Source: Imbricaverruca yamaguchii (Eukaryota > Arthropoda > Thecostraca > Neoverrucidae). Taken from it: a DNA stretch of 64,000 nt. Location of the stretch: assembly GCA_034440575.1 (NCBI GenBank), contig JAOTOL010001319.1:574501-638500 (forward strand), in the 5' to 3' direction. The notes below the pieces were generated by a model that saw only the letters and a program-made list of their open reading frames with translations, was not told the DNA's origin and searched no databases. Positions 54,441 to 64,000 of this stretch are shown piece by piece. The translations under genes and the position numbers were made by a program. Every line of letters begins with the position of its first letter. Position 1 is the stretch's first letter.

Positions 54441-55214
54441 GTGCAGTGAAGCGCGCGCGTCCACGTCGAAGGGCGTCGGGAGTCGAACGGTCCAGCCGGC
54501 GGCGGCCGCCGTGCAAAAAGTCTCCGGAGAGGGCGTGGTGGCGTCGCGCCCCGCCTCAAGGATGCGAACCTGCGCTGCGTGTAAAAAGGCCCCGCCCTGG
54601 ACTGTCGAGTCGGCCTCCTGACGGGCCGCCGGCGGTCGGCCGGCGCGCGCAGTACCGCGCTGCCAAGCAACGGTCGTTCCGTCAAGTCGCGCCGCACAAA
54701 GAAAACGCTTCCGTGTGTATGTCTGGCGATAAAAACGTCACCTCTTGATTCGGAACTCATGATTGGGCGCAGGGCTGGGAATCTCTCACGAAGCCAGTGG
54801 GTCCAAGTCCTTAATTTAAAACAAGGACTTTAATAGCATATTAAATAGTGTTTATTTTTAAAATACGGATGTGAATTAAAATGGTAAATTAGCATTAGGA
54901 AAGCACCAAACCAGGAGGTGGGTCCAGGCCCCCAGACCAACCTGGGATCTCCAGCCATGAGTGGGCGGCGGGCACGGAGACCAGACACAAATATCGTCCG
55001 GCATGGTGTTTGGTTTCAGTGGTATCTACATCAGCCATCGGGGCATTTTGATGTTAACAAAAAGGGGTGGAAATATTATTATAAAAATGTCGGAACGAGA
55101 GTAGCGAAAACATTCTTCGGTTTACTTTTAGTTGTGAGATGTCTGACGCATGCAATGCAAATGTTAGCGAATCAGTAAATAGCATCGTAATTATATACAG
55201 GGCAGATTTATCAT
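54441..55214. other. Unassigned sequence
   Basis: GC-rich to about 54680, AT-rich afterwards; short ORFs without domain. Confidence 0.3.
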
Positions 55215-55320
55215 TTTCCCAACTTCTGACGAGCTTAGCGCTCATCCTGCCCATGGAAAGAATCAACTTCAAAATGGCTCTTTCGCGAAGCTTGGGTGGG
55301 TGACGCGACCCCGCCCCCCG
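55215..55320 (-). mobile_element. Dispersed repeat R3, copy 1
   Basis: The reverse complement contains CATTTTGAAGTTGATTCTTT, which matches the other two copies at 56440 and 59145. Only about 70 bases align convincingly. Confidence 0.5.
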
Positions 55321-56439
55321 CTGTGGTGACACTCAAGACCACCGGTTGTGGTGCAGCCAGAAGTATACTTCGGGAGTCTGACGCTGGAGAGGCACCTCCT
55401 CCAATGGGATGTCCATTTCTTTCCGTCGGGTTATCACCCTATCTGGATATGTTCACTTGTGTAGGAAGGTAATTGAAGTTGGATCTACAGCACGAAATAA
55501 TTTTCAGGGAGGAAGTGGTGGTGTGGTTCGGAAATTACCTTTTTTTACGCTGTGCTACAGGTGGCAGCGTACGGTAGCCGATGGTTGTCTAGGTAAGGTT
55601 TGTGGTGTGGAGACCATTTCGTAGATATCGTAGATGTAGATATACCGTGTTGAGCTGCGATACCTGCGTTTGTGTTCATTCGGCGACGCCTTCGTCACGC
55701 TGCCGCCCCACCGGAAACGCCGCGCACTCAGCAAATACTGCGTACTGTCGATTTCCGGCACATTTTGGATATTGATCCTGACACACGCTCGCGCCATCTG
55801 TTGCGCTGGCACTCCCGTGCAGGAGACAGTAACACCTGGCCAACCGACTGTTAATCAGCGCACTGTTGAACAGAACCGTGTCGACCGGCCGAGTCGAGGG
55901 GAGCTGGGGGAAACACTGGAGCCCAGGTGCGCTGACGTCCACGTGGACTGGGGCACGGTGTGTGTGTGGGGGGGTGACGGTGGCGGCGAAAGTGATGGAC
56001 GGTCACGCTCTGCGTGTTCTCGCGTCTGAATGGTGCGGGCGTATAAAAGATACGTTGGATCATTGTTAATTTAATGAGGACCGTCCCAAATCGGCTGTTA
56101 ATGTGCGCCGGGTGCCAGTGATGCGCATGCATTGGATGGTGACTGTGGAAGTGTGAGGTCACTGACTCAATTTGTACCGAGGGAAGCCTATTCATGACGA
56201 CATCATCGAAGTCAGCTCAGAGGGCTATGCCGACTTTGCCCCGGATATGATGACGATGATGATCATCTATAATGAGGGACGTGTCGTAGCCAGTGCTAAG
56301 TGAAGATAGACACAGGCACTGGAGACTCAGGGACACGAAGTTCTTTCTGGGGCGCGATAATGCGTCACACTTTTCGTGTCCTTTCGGACGTGACTAGACA
56401 GCACGTCGGAATAGCTGATAGTGGATGCAGAGGTGTAGA
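55321..56439. other. Unassigned sequence
   Basis: A 119-codon ORF (55670-56029) has no recognisable domain; nothing else recognised. Confidence 0.3.
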
Positions 56440-56565
56440 AACGTCTCACAAAGTGGGGGTGGGGGAGGGTACGCGCAAAATTCCTTCTGAAGTTGATTCC
56501 TACCATGCGTCGGCATACAATTGATGTTAAACCTTCATGAAAAGTGAGGGCCATGGCCCCCTGCC
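56440..56565 (+). mobile_element. Dispersed repeat R3, copy 2
   Basis: CTGAAGTTGATTCCTACCAT and, further on, GATGTTAAACCTTCATGAAA then AGTGAGGGCCATGGCCCC align with 59145-59250 in the same order. Confidence 0.6.
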
Positions 56566-57407
56566 TATAAGTGGATGTTGTCGCCTATGTATCCAGTTCC
56601 TACACCTATAAGTGGATGTTGCCGGTATAGAACGCCATTGTGGGCGTCGAATGTGATCGGGTTATGGGGCTTCCGTGCTGTAGGTGTACGCTGTGTCCGA
56701 CATCATATAACATGGCAGGTAAGCACGTGCACCGACCACAATTGTGCTCTCTCAGCAATCCGTTGAGCTATCTTTGCGTCAAATTGTGACTGTGACGTTT
56801 AGAAAATACGTAAGACCCATGTCAATAATCCACACATTACAGTACAATTTGCATTAGTGCATCATGTTTGAGCGGATAAATATAAATTTGAGAATAAAAA
56901 AAATCCTCCAACCGCATCCAAAACCAATTTGTGTCAGCCAACATCGGCTGCAGCCTTGCCCGAATCGCGCTCGTCTAACGAATGTGGTGTACTGTGCCGG
57001 CGATTATCTGCATCACAGCTTTCCTGCTCAGTTGATGCCACACACGCAGCCGCCCAGCGCGGGGAGCGCGGGTCACGTGACATGACGTCATGACCGGCGG
57101 CCGAGCTCACGCTGCTACCTGTGCGGACACGAGGCGTCCAGCCATCGACGCTTACTTTGAGCACATGTTGCGAGTACTTCAGCGGGAAATACTGGGGGAA
57201 AGCTGGCAACAATAAGATTATGAGCGAGTTTAAGTCCCAGTGAGGGAATTTGACCTTGAAAAATGCGACAAAAGTCAGCGGGCAAGTGAAGTGAAGTGAA
57301 GTAAACAGCTTGCCTTGCTGAACTCATGGTTGCCGGTGGGTTCGGAGCTGGTCGGGTGAATCGTACATATAATTATATAAATATAATTATTACACATGCA
57401 TACATTC
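56566..57407. other. Unassigned sequence
   Basis: CCTATAAGTGGATGTTG occurs twice (56564 and 56605, a 41-base duplication). Small ORFs only. Confidence 0.3.
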
Positions 57408-57409
57408 GC

Positions 57410-57504
<95 letters not shown>

Positions 57505-57509
57505 TATAA

Positions 57510-57605
<96 letters not shown>
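57408..57605. repeat. (CA)n-(A)68-(TA)n compound microsatellite
   Basis: A short (CA)n is followed by 68 consecutive A (57421-57488) and about 55 TA dinucleotides with two interruptions. It is immediately beside a diverged SINE and may descend from its tail. Confidence 0.97.
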
Positions 57606-57666
57606 TTATCCATCGGGGCACCAAAACGTCATGTCATTCCGGAAGAAAAATCACTTATCACAAATG

Positions 57667-57753
57667 GGAAATGTCCCGAGAGGTGCGAATGTTGAACCTG
57701 GGATCATTGGCACCCAAAGCTCAACATCTTAACCACTCGGCCATCCCCGCCTC
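57667..57753 (-). mobile_element. Diverged SINE, relative of family A
   Basis: On the minus strand, GGCGGGGATGGCCGAGTGG (A box), a B-box-like GGTTCAACATT and CGGGACATTTCCC align over about 85 bases with family A at roughly 70% by eye. Downstream the sequence differs completely from the family A body, so it is an old copy or a separate subfamily with another 3' half. TSD not found. Confidence 0.75.
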
Positions 57754-58779
57754 GCACTCATATCCCAAGTTTCATTTCAATGCCTTCTCATTTCGGTGAA
57801 TCATCGATTCTGCAGCATTTTTGGACGTGGTCCTCTTTGACCTGGACTGAGCAAAAACCTTACTTGACCGGGGTTGAAACTTCTACATCATACGCATAAA
57901 AGATGAAGAAAAACGTACTGACAATTTCGTGATGCTGCATGTCGACTTGTTCGTGGAACGGCTTACAAATACAATTTTCCTCCGCACGAGACGAGGCTGG
58001 CTAAACAATATCCCATCCGACACCCACGCGAGCGACGGGTGCAGCCAACTATTCCACCTGCGCGCACCAGGTGGGCCTGCGACTGGGTTTCGAGACGACG
58101 GCGCACACGATCAGGAAGTGCGGGCTGGACGGGCCAGCCGACCGCCCTTGATGTCGAGACCAAGTCCTGCCGGAATTCGCGGCGCGGCGGGAAAACCACG
58201 CAACGTGCGCACGCGCTGACTACGCAAAGAGACTGGACTGCGACGACACGGCGATGAGCGATAAGACAGGTCGAGGGCGTGCATAGCAAGCAGAGCTTTG
58301 TCTGCGGCGTCCCTCGGCTCTGAAGAGTGTGACGGCTCTTCGCTAGCCACTGAGAGCTGTTGCGCATGAAAGTGAGAATGCTGCATTGAAAAGCGCGCGA
58401 GACAGCGCCATTTTGTCCTGTTGAGCTAATTGTTAAAATCAGGATGAGTGGAAGTGCGATGGACTGACTGCTTCACAATCGTTATCTTCCTACAACTGGA
58501 TGCCACTCACCAGCTGTGACTGGGGACCGGGGAAGGAGGCTGAGTGTCAGCTAGGTATGGCAAGTATGTCGCGGGGATGACAACCCGTACATGTGTAGGA
58601 TAAACTTAGTAGAGTAGAGAAGAGTGGGGCATGCGTGCCTTTGGGTAATGTGCCGGAACAAAATATTCCCTAGGCTTAAAAAAAATCTGGTCCGAATTCT
58701 TGCTTGGGTGGATTTATGGACCAAAGCCCTATTGCTAAGCAGAGCTTGTTGGAAGGAAGCTGACCCGACCACCCGATTC
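57754..58779. other. Unassigned sequence
   Basis: ORFs of about 90-134 codons on both strands near 57929-58386 have no recognised domain. Confidence 0.3.
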
Positions 58780-58976
58780 ATGAAGTTCAATTGAACGGCA
58801 TAATTTTGACCGAACGTTTAACGCGCCGTAGCTCGGTCCAGGCCTTATCGGGCCAGTTGACAACTGACCCTCCCAGCCGGGGGCTAAATGCGAGCGCGCG
58901 AAGCGAATCGAACCTGTCTTGCCAGGACAGGAGAGGCCAACGCAGGCCAGCGCTCTAACTGAGCTTCCGTGGCGGC
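58780..58976 (-). mobile_element. Third tRNA-derived SINE (family C), single copy
   Basis: On the minus strand, AAGCTCAGTTAGAGCGCTGG (A box) and GGTTCGATTCG (B box) lie about 30 bases apart, as in a tRNA. They are followed by a body (GGCTGGGAGGGTCAGTTG...) that is not tRNA. The anticodon region cannot form a clean seven-base loop and five-base stem, so it is not a functional tRNA gene. The 3' border and TSD are uncertain. Confidence 0.65.
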
Positions 58977-59144
58977 GAACATGCTTAAGGTCCTTAATCA
59001 AATTAAAGGCCACCGTGGTGTTTGGCCAGGCGCGCTTCTTCCACGTCCCAGACCTCATACGCGAACCTACACCGACCTGGACACCAGAGCGAAGACAATT
59101 TTACTGAATGGCATAAAGGATTATTAGCAGAGGAATAGGGACTA

Positions 59145-59250
59145 TTCCAAAGTGTGAGTATGAGGGGATGAGGACAAGAACCATTTTGAAATCGATTCTT
59201 TCCATGCAACGACCGTGAGGTGAATGTTAAACACGTCCAAAAGTAGTGAG
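59145..59250 (+). mobile_element. Dispersed repeat R3, copy 3
   Basis: CCATTTTGAAATCGATTCTT and GAATGTTAAACACGTCC, then AGTGAGGGGACCAC, match copy 2 in order. The following sequence leads into the GGGCCCC-rich repeat. Confidence 0.6.
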
Positions 59251-59286
59251 GGGACCACAAAAAACCCTGAAGGCGTCTGTGCTAGG

Positions 59287-59580
59287 GGCCCACAGGGGCC
59301 CCTTGGCCGACGTGGTGGGTCCCTGAATCAACGAAATGGGTCCCAATCTGCCAAAAAGAACTCCGGGCCGATGGAGAGGGACCGGAATCGACTGAAAATT
59401 CCATCGTGAAGATGTTGAGAGCTCTGGACTGGGCTAACGTGAAGGGCTTCCGGGTTGACGGAGAGGGCCCCGGATTATTGGAAGGACCCCCGGGCTGACG
59501 GAGGGAACCCGAGCCAATATGAAGGGCCCCTGGGCTGATGGCGGGGCCCTGGCTGAAAAAGGGCCCCTGACCTGATGGCC
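59287..59580. repeat. Degenerate GGGCCCC-rich minisatellite
   Basis: Blocks such as GGGCCCCTGGGCTGATGG and GACCCCCGGGCTGACGGAGG recur about every 30-40 bases with high divergence. Confidence 0.7.
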
Positions 59581-60336
59581 CGAAAAGTCCACCCAAGTTT
59601 TGTATGGCCCCCCTGGTGGAATTCAGCTTGCCACAAGACCATCAAAATTAGAAATCTCGTCAGACACAGATGTCAAAAGTGCCAAGCACCATGGACGCCA
59701 ATTGCATACAAACTTGCCAAGGCTGTATGTCGACGCGTCAGCGAAGCAGCAAAACATTGCTCCAAGCAAACTTTCGCATCGTCTTTAACTATTTGACCCT
59801 AATCTCATATATTGACTTTCCTAGGACCACTCAACACCAGACAGTGCTCACCCAGTAAATCCATCTTCCTCAAAGACAGCATTGTCATTCCATGACATGC
59901 AGCAAACCTTAGCCTACGACTACTATAGCAGCTTACCACCCCTGCCTGATCCTACACCGCCAAACATCCTTCCATCATCTCATGAGCTAAACACCGCATC
60001 ATTCACACTGCAATAACTCAACCTCACTCCATAACAGTTAATCAACACCACTCGAGGTCCAGACAGCATCACTACTCCATCCTCAAACACTCACTAATCA
60101 CTGCAAGACAATCTACACTTCCAGCATCCAGCCACGCATGGCAATCACATAAATAGCATCGTCCACCTCACACCATGGCGTTGGTGGGACCTAAAATATT
60201 TCAGGGAAACATCGAACATCTAATTCGTAGCATCATTGGTGGGTGTGAGGCCTCCCTTCCAAAAGGCTCTCGCCTGCTTATGACCCATCATATGTTAGGC
60301 GACCCTCCAGCCCGTCTGGATCCTCTTTTCATTTAG
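59581..60336. other. Unassigned AT-rich sequence
   Basis: Short ORFs near 59575-59858 lack domains; nothing else recognised. Confidence 0.3.
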
Positions 60337-60500
60337 AGGGTACCCCATGGCGGGGGAGAACTGGAACGTGCCAGAACATGCTCAAACTTCCCCACAACAA
60401 TTTATTCCAACTCTCCTTCACAGCTGATTCTGAACAAATTGTTCATACCCACAACACCTCGGGGTTCACAATGCCAGTAATAACCCATCAAATGACACTA
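60337..60500 (+). mobile_element. Dispersed repeat R2, copy 2
   Basis: Aligns with the reverse complement of 44292-44480 from GGTACCCC through TTTATTCCAACTCTCC to CCCATCAAA. It lacks the C/G hairpin present in copy 1. An open frame (60378-60647, 89 codons) is not conserved in copy 1 and is not called a gene. Confidence 0.7.
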
Positions 60501-60888
60501 ACGCATGAGTGCTCATCATTCCAGAACACGATTCCACCACCATTTTTGCAAGGACACAACAGCTTGCTGTTCATAACACAAGTTTCCGAGATGGCCCCAA
60601 ACACGAACAGCCTATCCTCTTGTTTGCAGTCGGCCGGCGGCACGTGACGTGGAGTCACGTGACGTGTCTGTCACGATGCGCGGACAGGTCTCGTGACTGG
60701 GGTGAAGGTTGCGATTGACTGACACGATGTGGTGCTGTGAGCTCTGCTCAAAGTCTCTGTTCCGCTGATGATTATGTAGTATTCGTTCACTCCTGATCAC
60801 ACCAACTCTATCTTCAATGCCACTCCTGTGTTGGCATTCTCCCCCGTCTTCTACAATAACATGGGAAAAACTAATCTTAGTCCGGCGC
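60501..60888. other. Unassigned sequence
   Basis: GTCACGTGACGTG-like motifs lie near 60640-60665; nothing else. Confidence 0.3.
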
Positions 60889-60985
60889 CGGCCACCGCCC
60901 GACTGTCGCCCCTCGCCTCACCCTGGGTGCGGCCGGCGCGGCCACCGCCCGACGGCCCCTCGCCTCACCCTGGGTGAGGCTCCCC
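60889..60985. repeat. Tandem duplication of about 51 bp
   Basis: GGCCACCGCCCGAC...CCTCGCCTCACCCTGGGTG occurs twice in succession, the second with a short deletion. Confidence 0.85.
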
Positions 60986-62311
60986 CCCGTGCAATGTCGC
61001 ACCCCTTCAGCTTAGCTGGTCCACAACTTACACGTCAGCGTTGCCGCCATCTACAGGTGACAGTGCAACATCCAGTGTCCGATCGTGCCAACAGGTGGCA
61101 GCGCACACACGCACTGGGTTAGCGTACGATACTACAGATTCCACGAGATGATCTGCGCGTAACATGCTCTTCCGCTTGTCGTGTGATTTGTGAATCCGGT
61201 GCGGTCGCCGTCCACGCCGTGCATGTGCACGAGACACCGACGCACACGAGTATCAGACGTCGTGTGTTTGCGACTTTTGTCGTGGAGGAAAACAGACGAA
61301 CCTCACAGTGGGACTGAGGATCGTTTCTGTTTTGGGATTCTTTTTTCATGAGACGGACATGTGTTTCGAAAAGGTTTGTTCCCGAGGGAAGTGCTCTTAT
61401 GTGACCATTTCTGCGAACTCGTCATTCCTGTGTGTTAACTCGTGCGCTTTCCCGCAGGAAAACGCATTTCCCGTGACAAATTTCGTTTTTTCCCGGTGTT
61501 AGGAAAAACCTTTTCGAGCGACTCCACCCTTATGCAGTTTGCATGAAAGTCAGTCAGTCCATGAAATGTTGGACAACGGACATGCGTAGTAAGACGATTG
61601 GGCTTCATGTCGGACCCAAACTCACAGCAAGTGGCCTCATGCTTTTCCGGGAGATCGATTCAGAAACTTACGTAGCTCTCCTTTCCCCATGTTACCCTAT
61701 AATTGCAATTCGTCAACCATCCTCAGATTTTGACCAGGCAGGAATACTCTTTCCTGCTGATGAAAATTACCTTAGAACCATGGTCACGTTTGCAAATCGT
61801 TGCCCAAATCGACAAATCGACAAATCGGCAAATCCAAGTCGTTGCCCTCGATTCCTTGGGCTCGTATGTCACACAGCCGTTTCGCCCATGCCGCAATTAC
61901 AGATATAGTATCATAGTTTATACTGCCTTCCGCAAACCACCAATCAAGCGGTAATGTAAGCAAACGTATTCATACACGTGCTGCGCGCCAGTAACGGTGG
62001 CACCGGTCATCAAGGCCATGGGTCAGGCATCGCAGGGCTCGGTCCACATGGACGCCGAGCATGTGGCCGGGCTGTTTATGCTGAAGGCGCCTGCCCAGTG
62101 AGTGCAGGCGGACCAAGCTCGGTCGGGTCAGTCGTCGACGTTCCGTGGGGGGGGGAGGGGGCGGGACAGCGGCCCGCCCCGATGGCCCTCTCGGCGGGCA
62201 GATACGAGCCAGCTGGCCGTTCTACAACGCCTCCCTCCGCTCCGGCGACAAGACAGCGGGCAGCGGGCTTCGGCAAACTGCGAGGGCAGGCACGTCCTAG
62301 TCCAGGCCATC
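60986..62311. other. Unassigned sequence
   Basis: A 121-codon plus-strand ORF (61543-61908) and a Cys-containing 64-codon ORF (61308-61502) have more balanced amino-acid composition than others in the window, but I recognise no family. The part 61978-62311 is GC-rich and forms the start of the 453-codon read-through ORF. Confidence 0.3.
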
Positions 62312-63282
62312 GTCAGCCGAGACCTGGTCGGTGGTGGCCATCGTCAGGAGACAGAGAATCGAGACCTGGTCGGTGGTGGGTATCGCCAGGGGACAGAGAA
62401 TCGAGACCTGGTCGGTGGTGGGCATCGCCAGGGGACAGGGAGTCGAGACCTGGTCGGTGGTGGGCATCGTCAGGGGACAGAGAATCGAGACCTGGTCGGT
62501 GGTGGGCATCGTCAGGGGACAGGGAGTCGAGACCTGGTCGGTGGGGGGTGGGGAGCGATACCTGGTCGGTGGGGGATGTCAGGGGACAGGGAGCCGAGAC
62601 CTGGTCGGTGGTGGGCATCGTCAGGGGACAGGGAGCCGAGACCTGGTCGGTGGTGGGCATCGTCAGGGGACAGGGAGTCGAGACCTGGTCGGTGGTGGGC
62701 ATCGTCAGGGGACAGAGAATCGAGACCTGGTCGGTGGTGGGCATCGTCAGGGGACAGGGAGCCGAGACCTGGTCGGTGGTGGGCATCGTCAGGGGACAGG
62801 GAGTCGAGACCTGGTCGGTGGTGGGCATCGTCAGGGGACAGGGAGCCGAGACCTGGTCTCGTCAGTCGAGACCTGGTCGGTGGTGGGCATCGTCAGGGGA
62901 CAGGGAGCCGAGACCTGGTCGGTGGTGGGCATCGTCAGGGGACAGGGAGTCGAGACCTGGTCGGTGGTGGGCATCGTCAGGGGACAGGGAGCCGAGACCT
63001 GGTCGGTGGTGGGCATCGTCAGGGGACAGGGAACCGAGACCTGATCGGTGGTGGGTGCATGGGACAGGGAGCCGAGACCTGGTCGGTGGTGGGCATCGTC
63101 AGGGGACAGGGAGCCGAGACCTGGTCGGTGGTGGACATCGTCAGGGGACAGGGAGTCGAGACCTGGTCGGTGGTGGGCATCGTCAGGGGACAGGGAGCCG
63201 AGACCTGGTCGGTGGTGGGCATCGTCAGGGGACAGGGAGCCGAGACCTGGTCGGTGGTGGGCATCGTCAGGGGACAGAATAC
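62312..63282. repeat. Satellite array, 42 bp unit, about 23 copies
   Basis: GAGACCTGGTCGGTGGTGGG followed by CATCGTCAGGGGACAGGGAG and two variable bases (CC or TC). Defective units lie at about 62535-62580, 62855-62870 and 63040-63065. A period divisible by 3 keeps several frames open, producing the 453-codon ORF 61978-63339 and four other long ORFs; no domain is present in them. Confidence 0.97.
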
Positions 63283-63445
63283 TGCAATTTGCTGAACTGT
63301 CTCCATGCAATTCAATGCCACTATTCGGTCGGCGGCTAATTTGCAGGCGAACCAATAGAAAATATTCCAACTGGTACTCACCTCCCAAGAGAAACGAACA
63401 AAATCACACAAGCATGGATAGTATTATTTCCCAACACACGCTTTG

Positions 63446-63634
63446 CACCTAACAGTGCGGGTACGAGTAGTCTAGGGGCAGCGTTCGTCTCACAATCGAA
63501 AGATTATGGGTCTGAGTCTCATCTGTCGCTACTCTTCGCCCGCGACTAATCGGCATGAGAGATCGGCGACGCTACAGCACTCAACAGTCGACGTGTCGTA
63601 AAATCAGCAGCCACCGCCACCACCTAACAGTGCG
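63446..63634 (+). mobile_element. SINE family B, copy 3, with 14 bp TSD and mutated B box
   Basis: The element is 63460-63620. The TSD CACCTAACAGTGCG is perfect at 63446-63459 and 63621-63634. The head GTACGAGTAGTCTAGGGG and body match the copy at 30618. The B box reads GGTCTGAGTCT instead of GGTTCGAGTCT. The tail is CAGCCACCGCCACCAC rather than AACC repeats. The perfect TSD with a damaged promoter suggests the mutation is recent or the copy came from a mutated source. Confidence 0.94.
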
Positions 63635-63768
63635 CAAACATCAGCATATTAATATCATACTATAATGGCAACAGCATACTAATATACTTGTTCGGCATAT
63701 TAGTTGGCAGGTAGTGCATATGGGAGTCTCAGTCGCCTGTGTTCCCCAAAGGAGCCTAACATCGCAGC

Positions 63769-64000
63769 TGTAACATCGCCTTTGCCCGACGATGGGTCGT
63801 CGGTAGGCCGTTGGTTGAGTTGAGGGGTTGGGGGGGCCGAGGGACGGGGGGGGGTTGCTTTTGAGGGGGGCGGCCCCCTGGGGGGGGGGGGGGGGGGGGG
63901 GGGCGTTTTTTCCGCCGCGGGCGGGGCCCAGCTGTAACTCGCCTTTGCCCGCGGTCGTCGGTGGCCGTTGGTGGGGTTGGGGGTTGGGGGGGCCGGGGGA
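63769..64000. repeat. G-rich terminal duplication, poorly resolved
   Basis: AGCTGTAAC...TCGCCTTTGCCCG...GTCGTCGGT...GGGGTT occurs at 63769 and again at about 63930 (offset about 160 bases). Between them is a run of 24 G (63880-63903) and other G runs. This looks like a tandem array at the edge of an assembly, with likely base-call errors. Confidence 0.7.

Noticed and set aside
61543..61908. 121-codon ORF with balanced composition
   Set aside because: No domain, no splice signals or conserved partner seen; length is compatible with chance.

Overview
This window looks like intergenic DNA from a eukaryote, most probably an invertebrate animal. I could not support a single intact protein-coding gene or a functional tRNA/rRNA gene. 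The evidence for a metazoan-type nuclear genome is indirect: tRNA-derived SINEs with A/B box promoters, simple tails and 13-17 bp target-site duplications (TSDs); the C-terminal end of a non-LTR (LINE) reverse transcriptase; a MITE-like element; (CA)n, (TA)n, (ATGT)n and (CCA)n microsatellites; and long stretches without ORFs. CpG is not visibly depleted. I cannot name the species.

The dominant feature is tandem repetition. I count more than 35 separate minisatellite or satellite arrays with different unit sequences (units about 9 to 60 bp). By my boundaries they cover roughly 15-16 kb, about a quarter of the window. The largest are at 6139-7278 (about 37-39 bp unit), 15473-16660 (about 38-40 bp), 21015-22270 (35 bp), 24345-25140 (37 bp), 26140-27660 (about 37 bp), 28141-29205 (41-49 bp), 45478-45925 (19 bp), 47300-47925 (26 bp), 48655-49095 (11 bp) and 62312-63282 (42 bp). 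Nearly all long ORFs in the window are read-through of these arrays, often open in several frames and on both strands, and are not genes.

Between the arrays lie dispersed mobile elements. SINE family A (tRNA-Ser/Leu-like head) has copies at 10435, 17133, 34924 and 39778, plus a diverged relative at 57667. SINE family B (tRNA-Val-like head) has copies at 30618, 36115 and 63460. A third tRNA-like SINE lies near 58780. A LINE 3' end occurs at 4785-5030 and again at 53960, and its bare tail sits inside a satellite at 24525. Two 53-54 bp retro-insertions with 13 bp TSDs lie at 4389 and 24029. A MITE-like element with 62 bp terminal inverted repeats (TIRs) lies at 25291-25581. Three families of unclassified dispersed repeats (R1, R2, R3) are also present.

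The most interesting object is at 32041-33190: two inverted arms built from a 16 bp tandem repeat, short TIRs, and a perfect 9 bp direct repeat immediately outside. This is the architecture of a Foldback/MULE-type transposon. A smaller related element with a (TA)n core lies at about 11757-11961.

CpG- and GC-rich blocks at 417-900, 2480-2760, 10632-11250, 13500-13920, 17700-18310, 27661-28140, 38290-38690, 42746-43030 and 48270-48655 could be CpG islands or unmethylated repeats, but no promoter or exon could be confirmed in them. The last 200 bases are G-rich and look poorly resolved.
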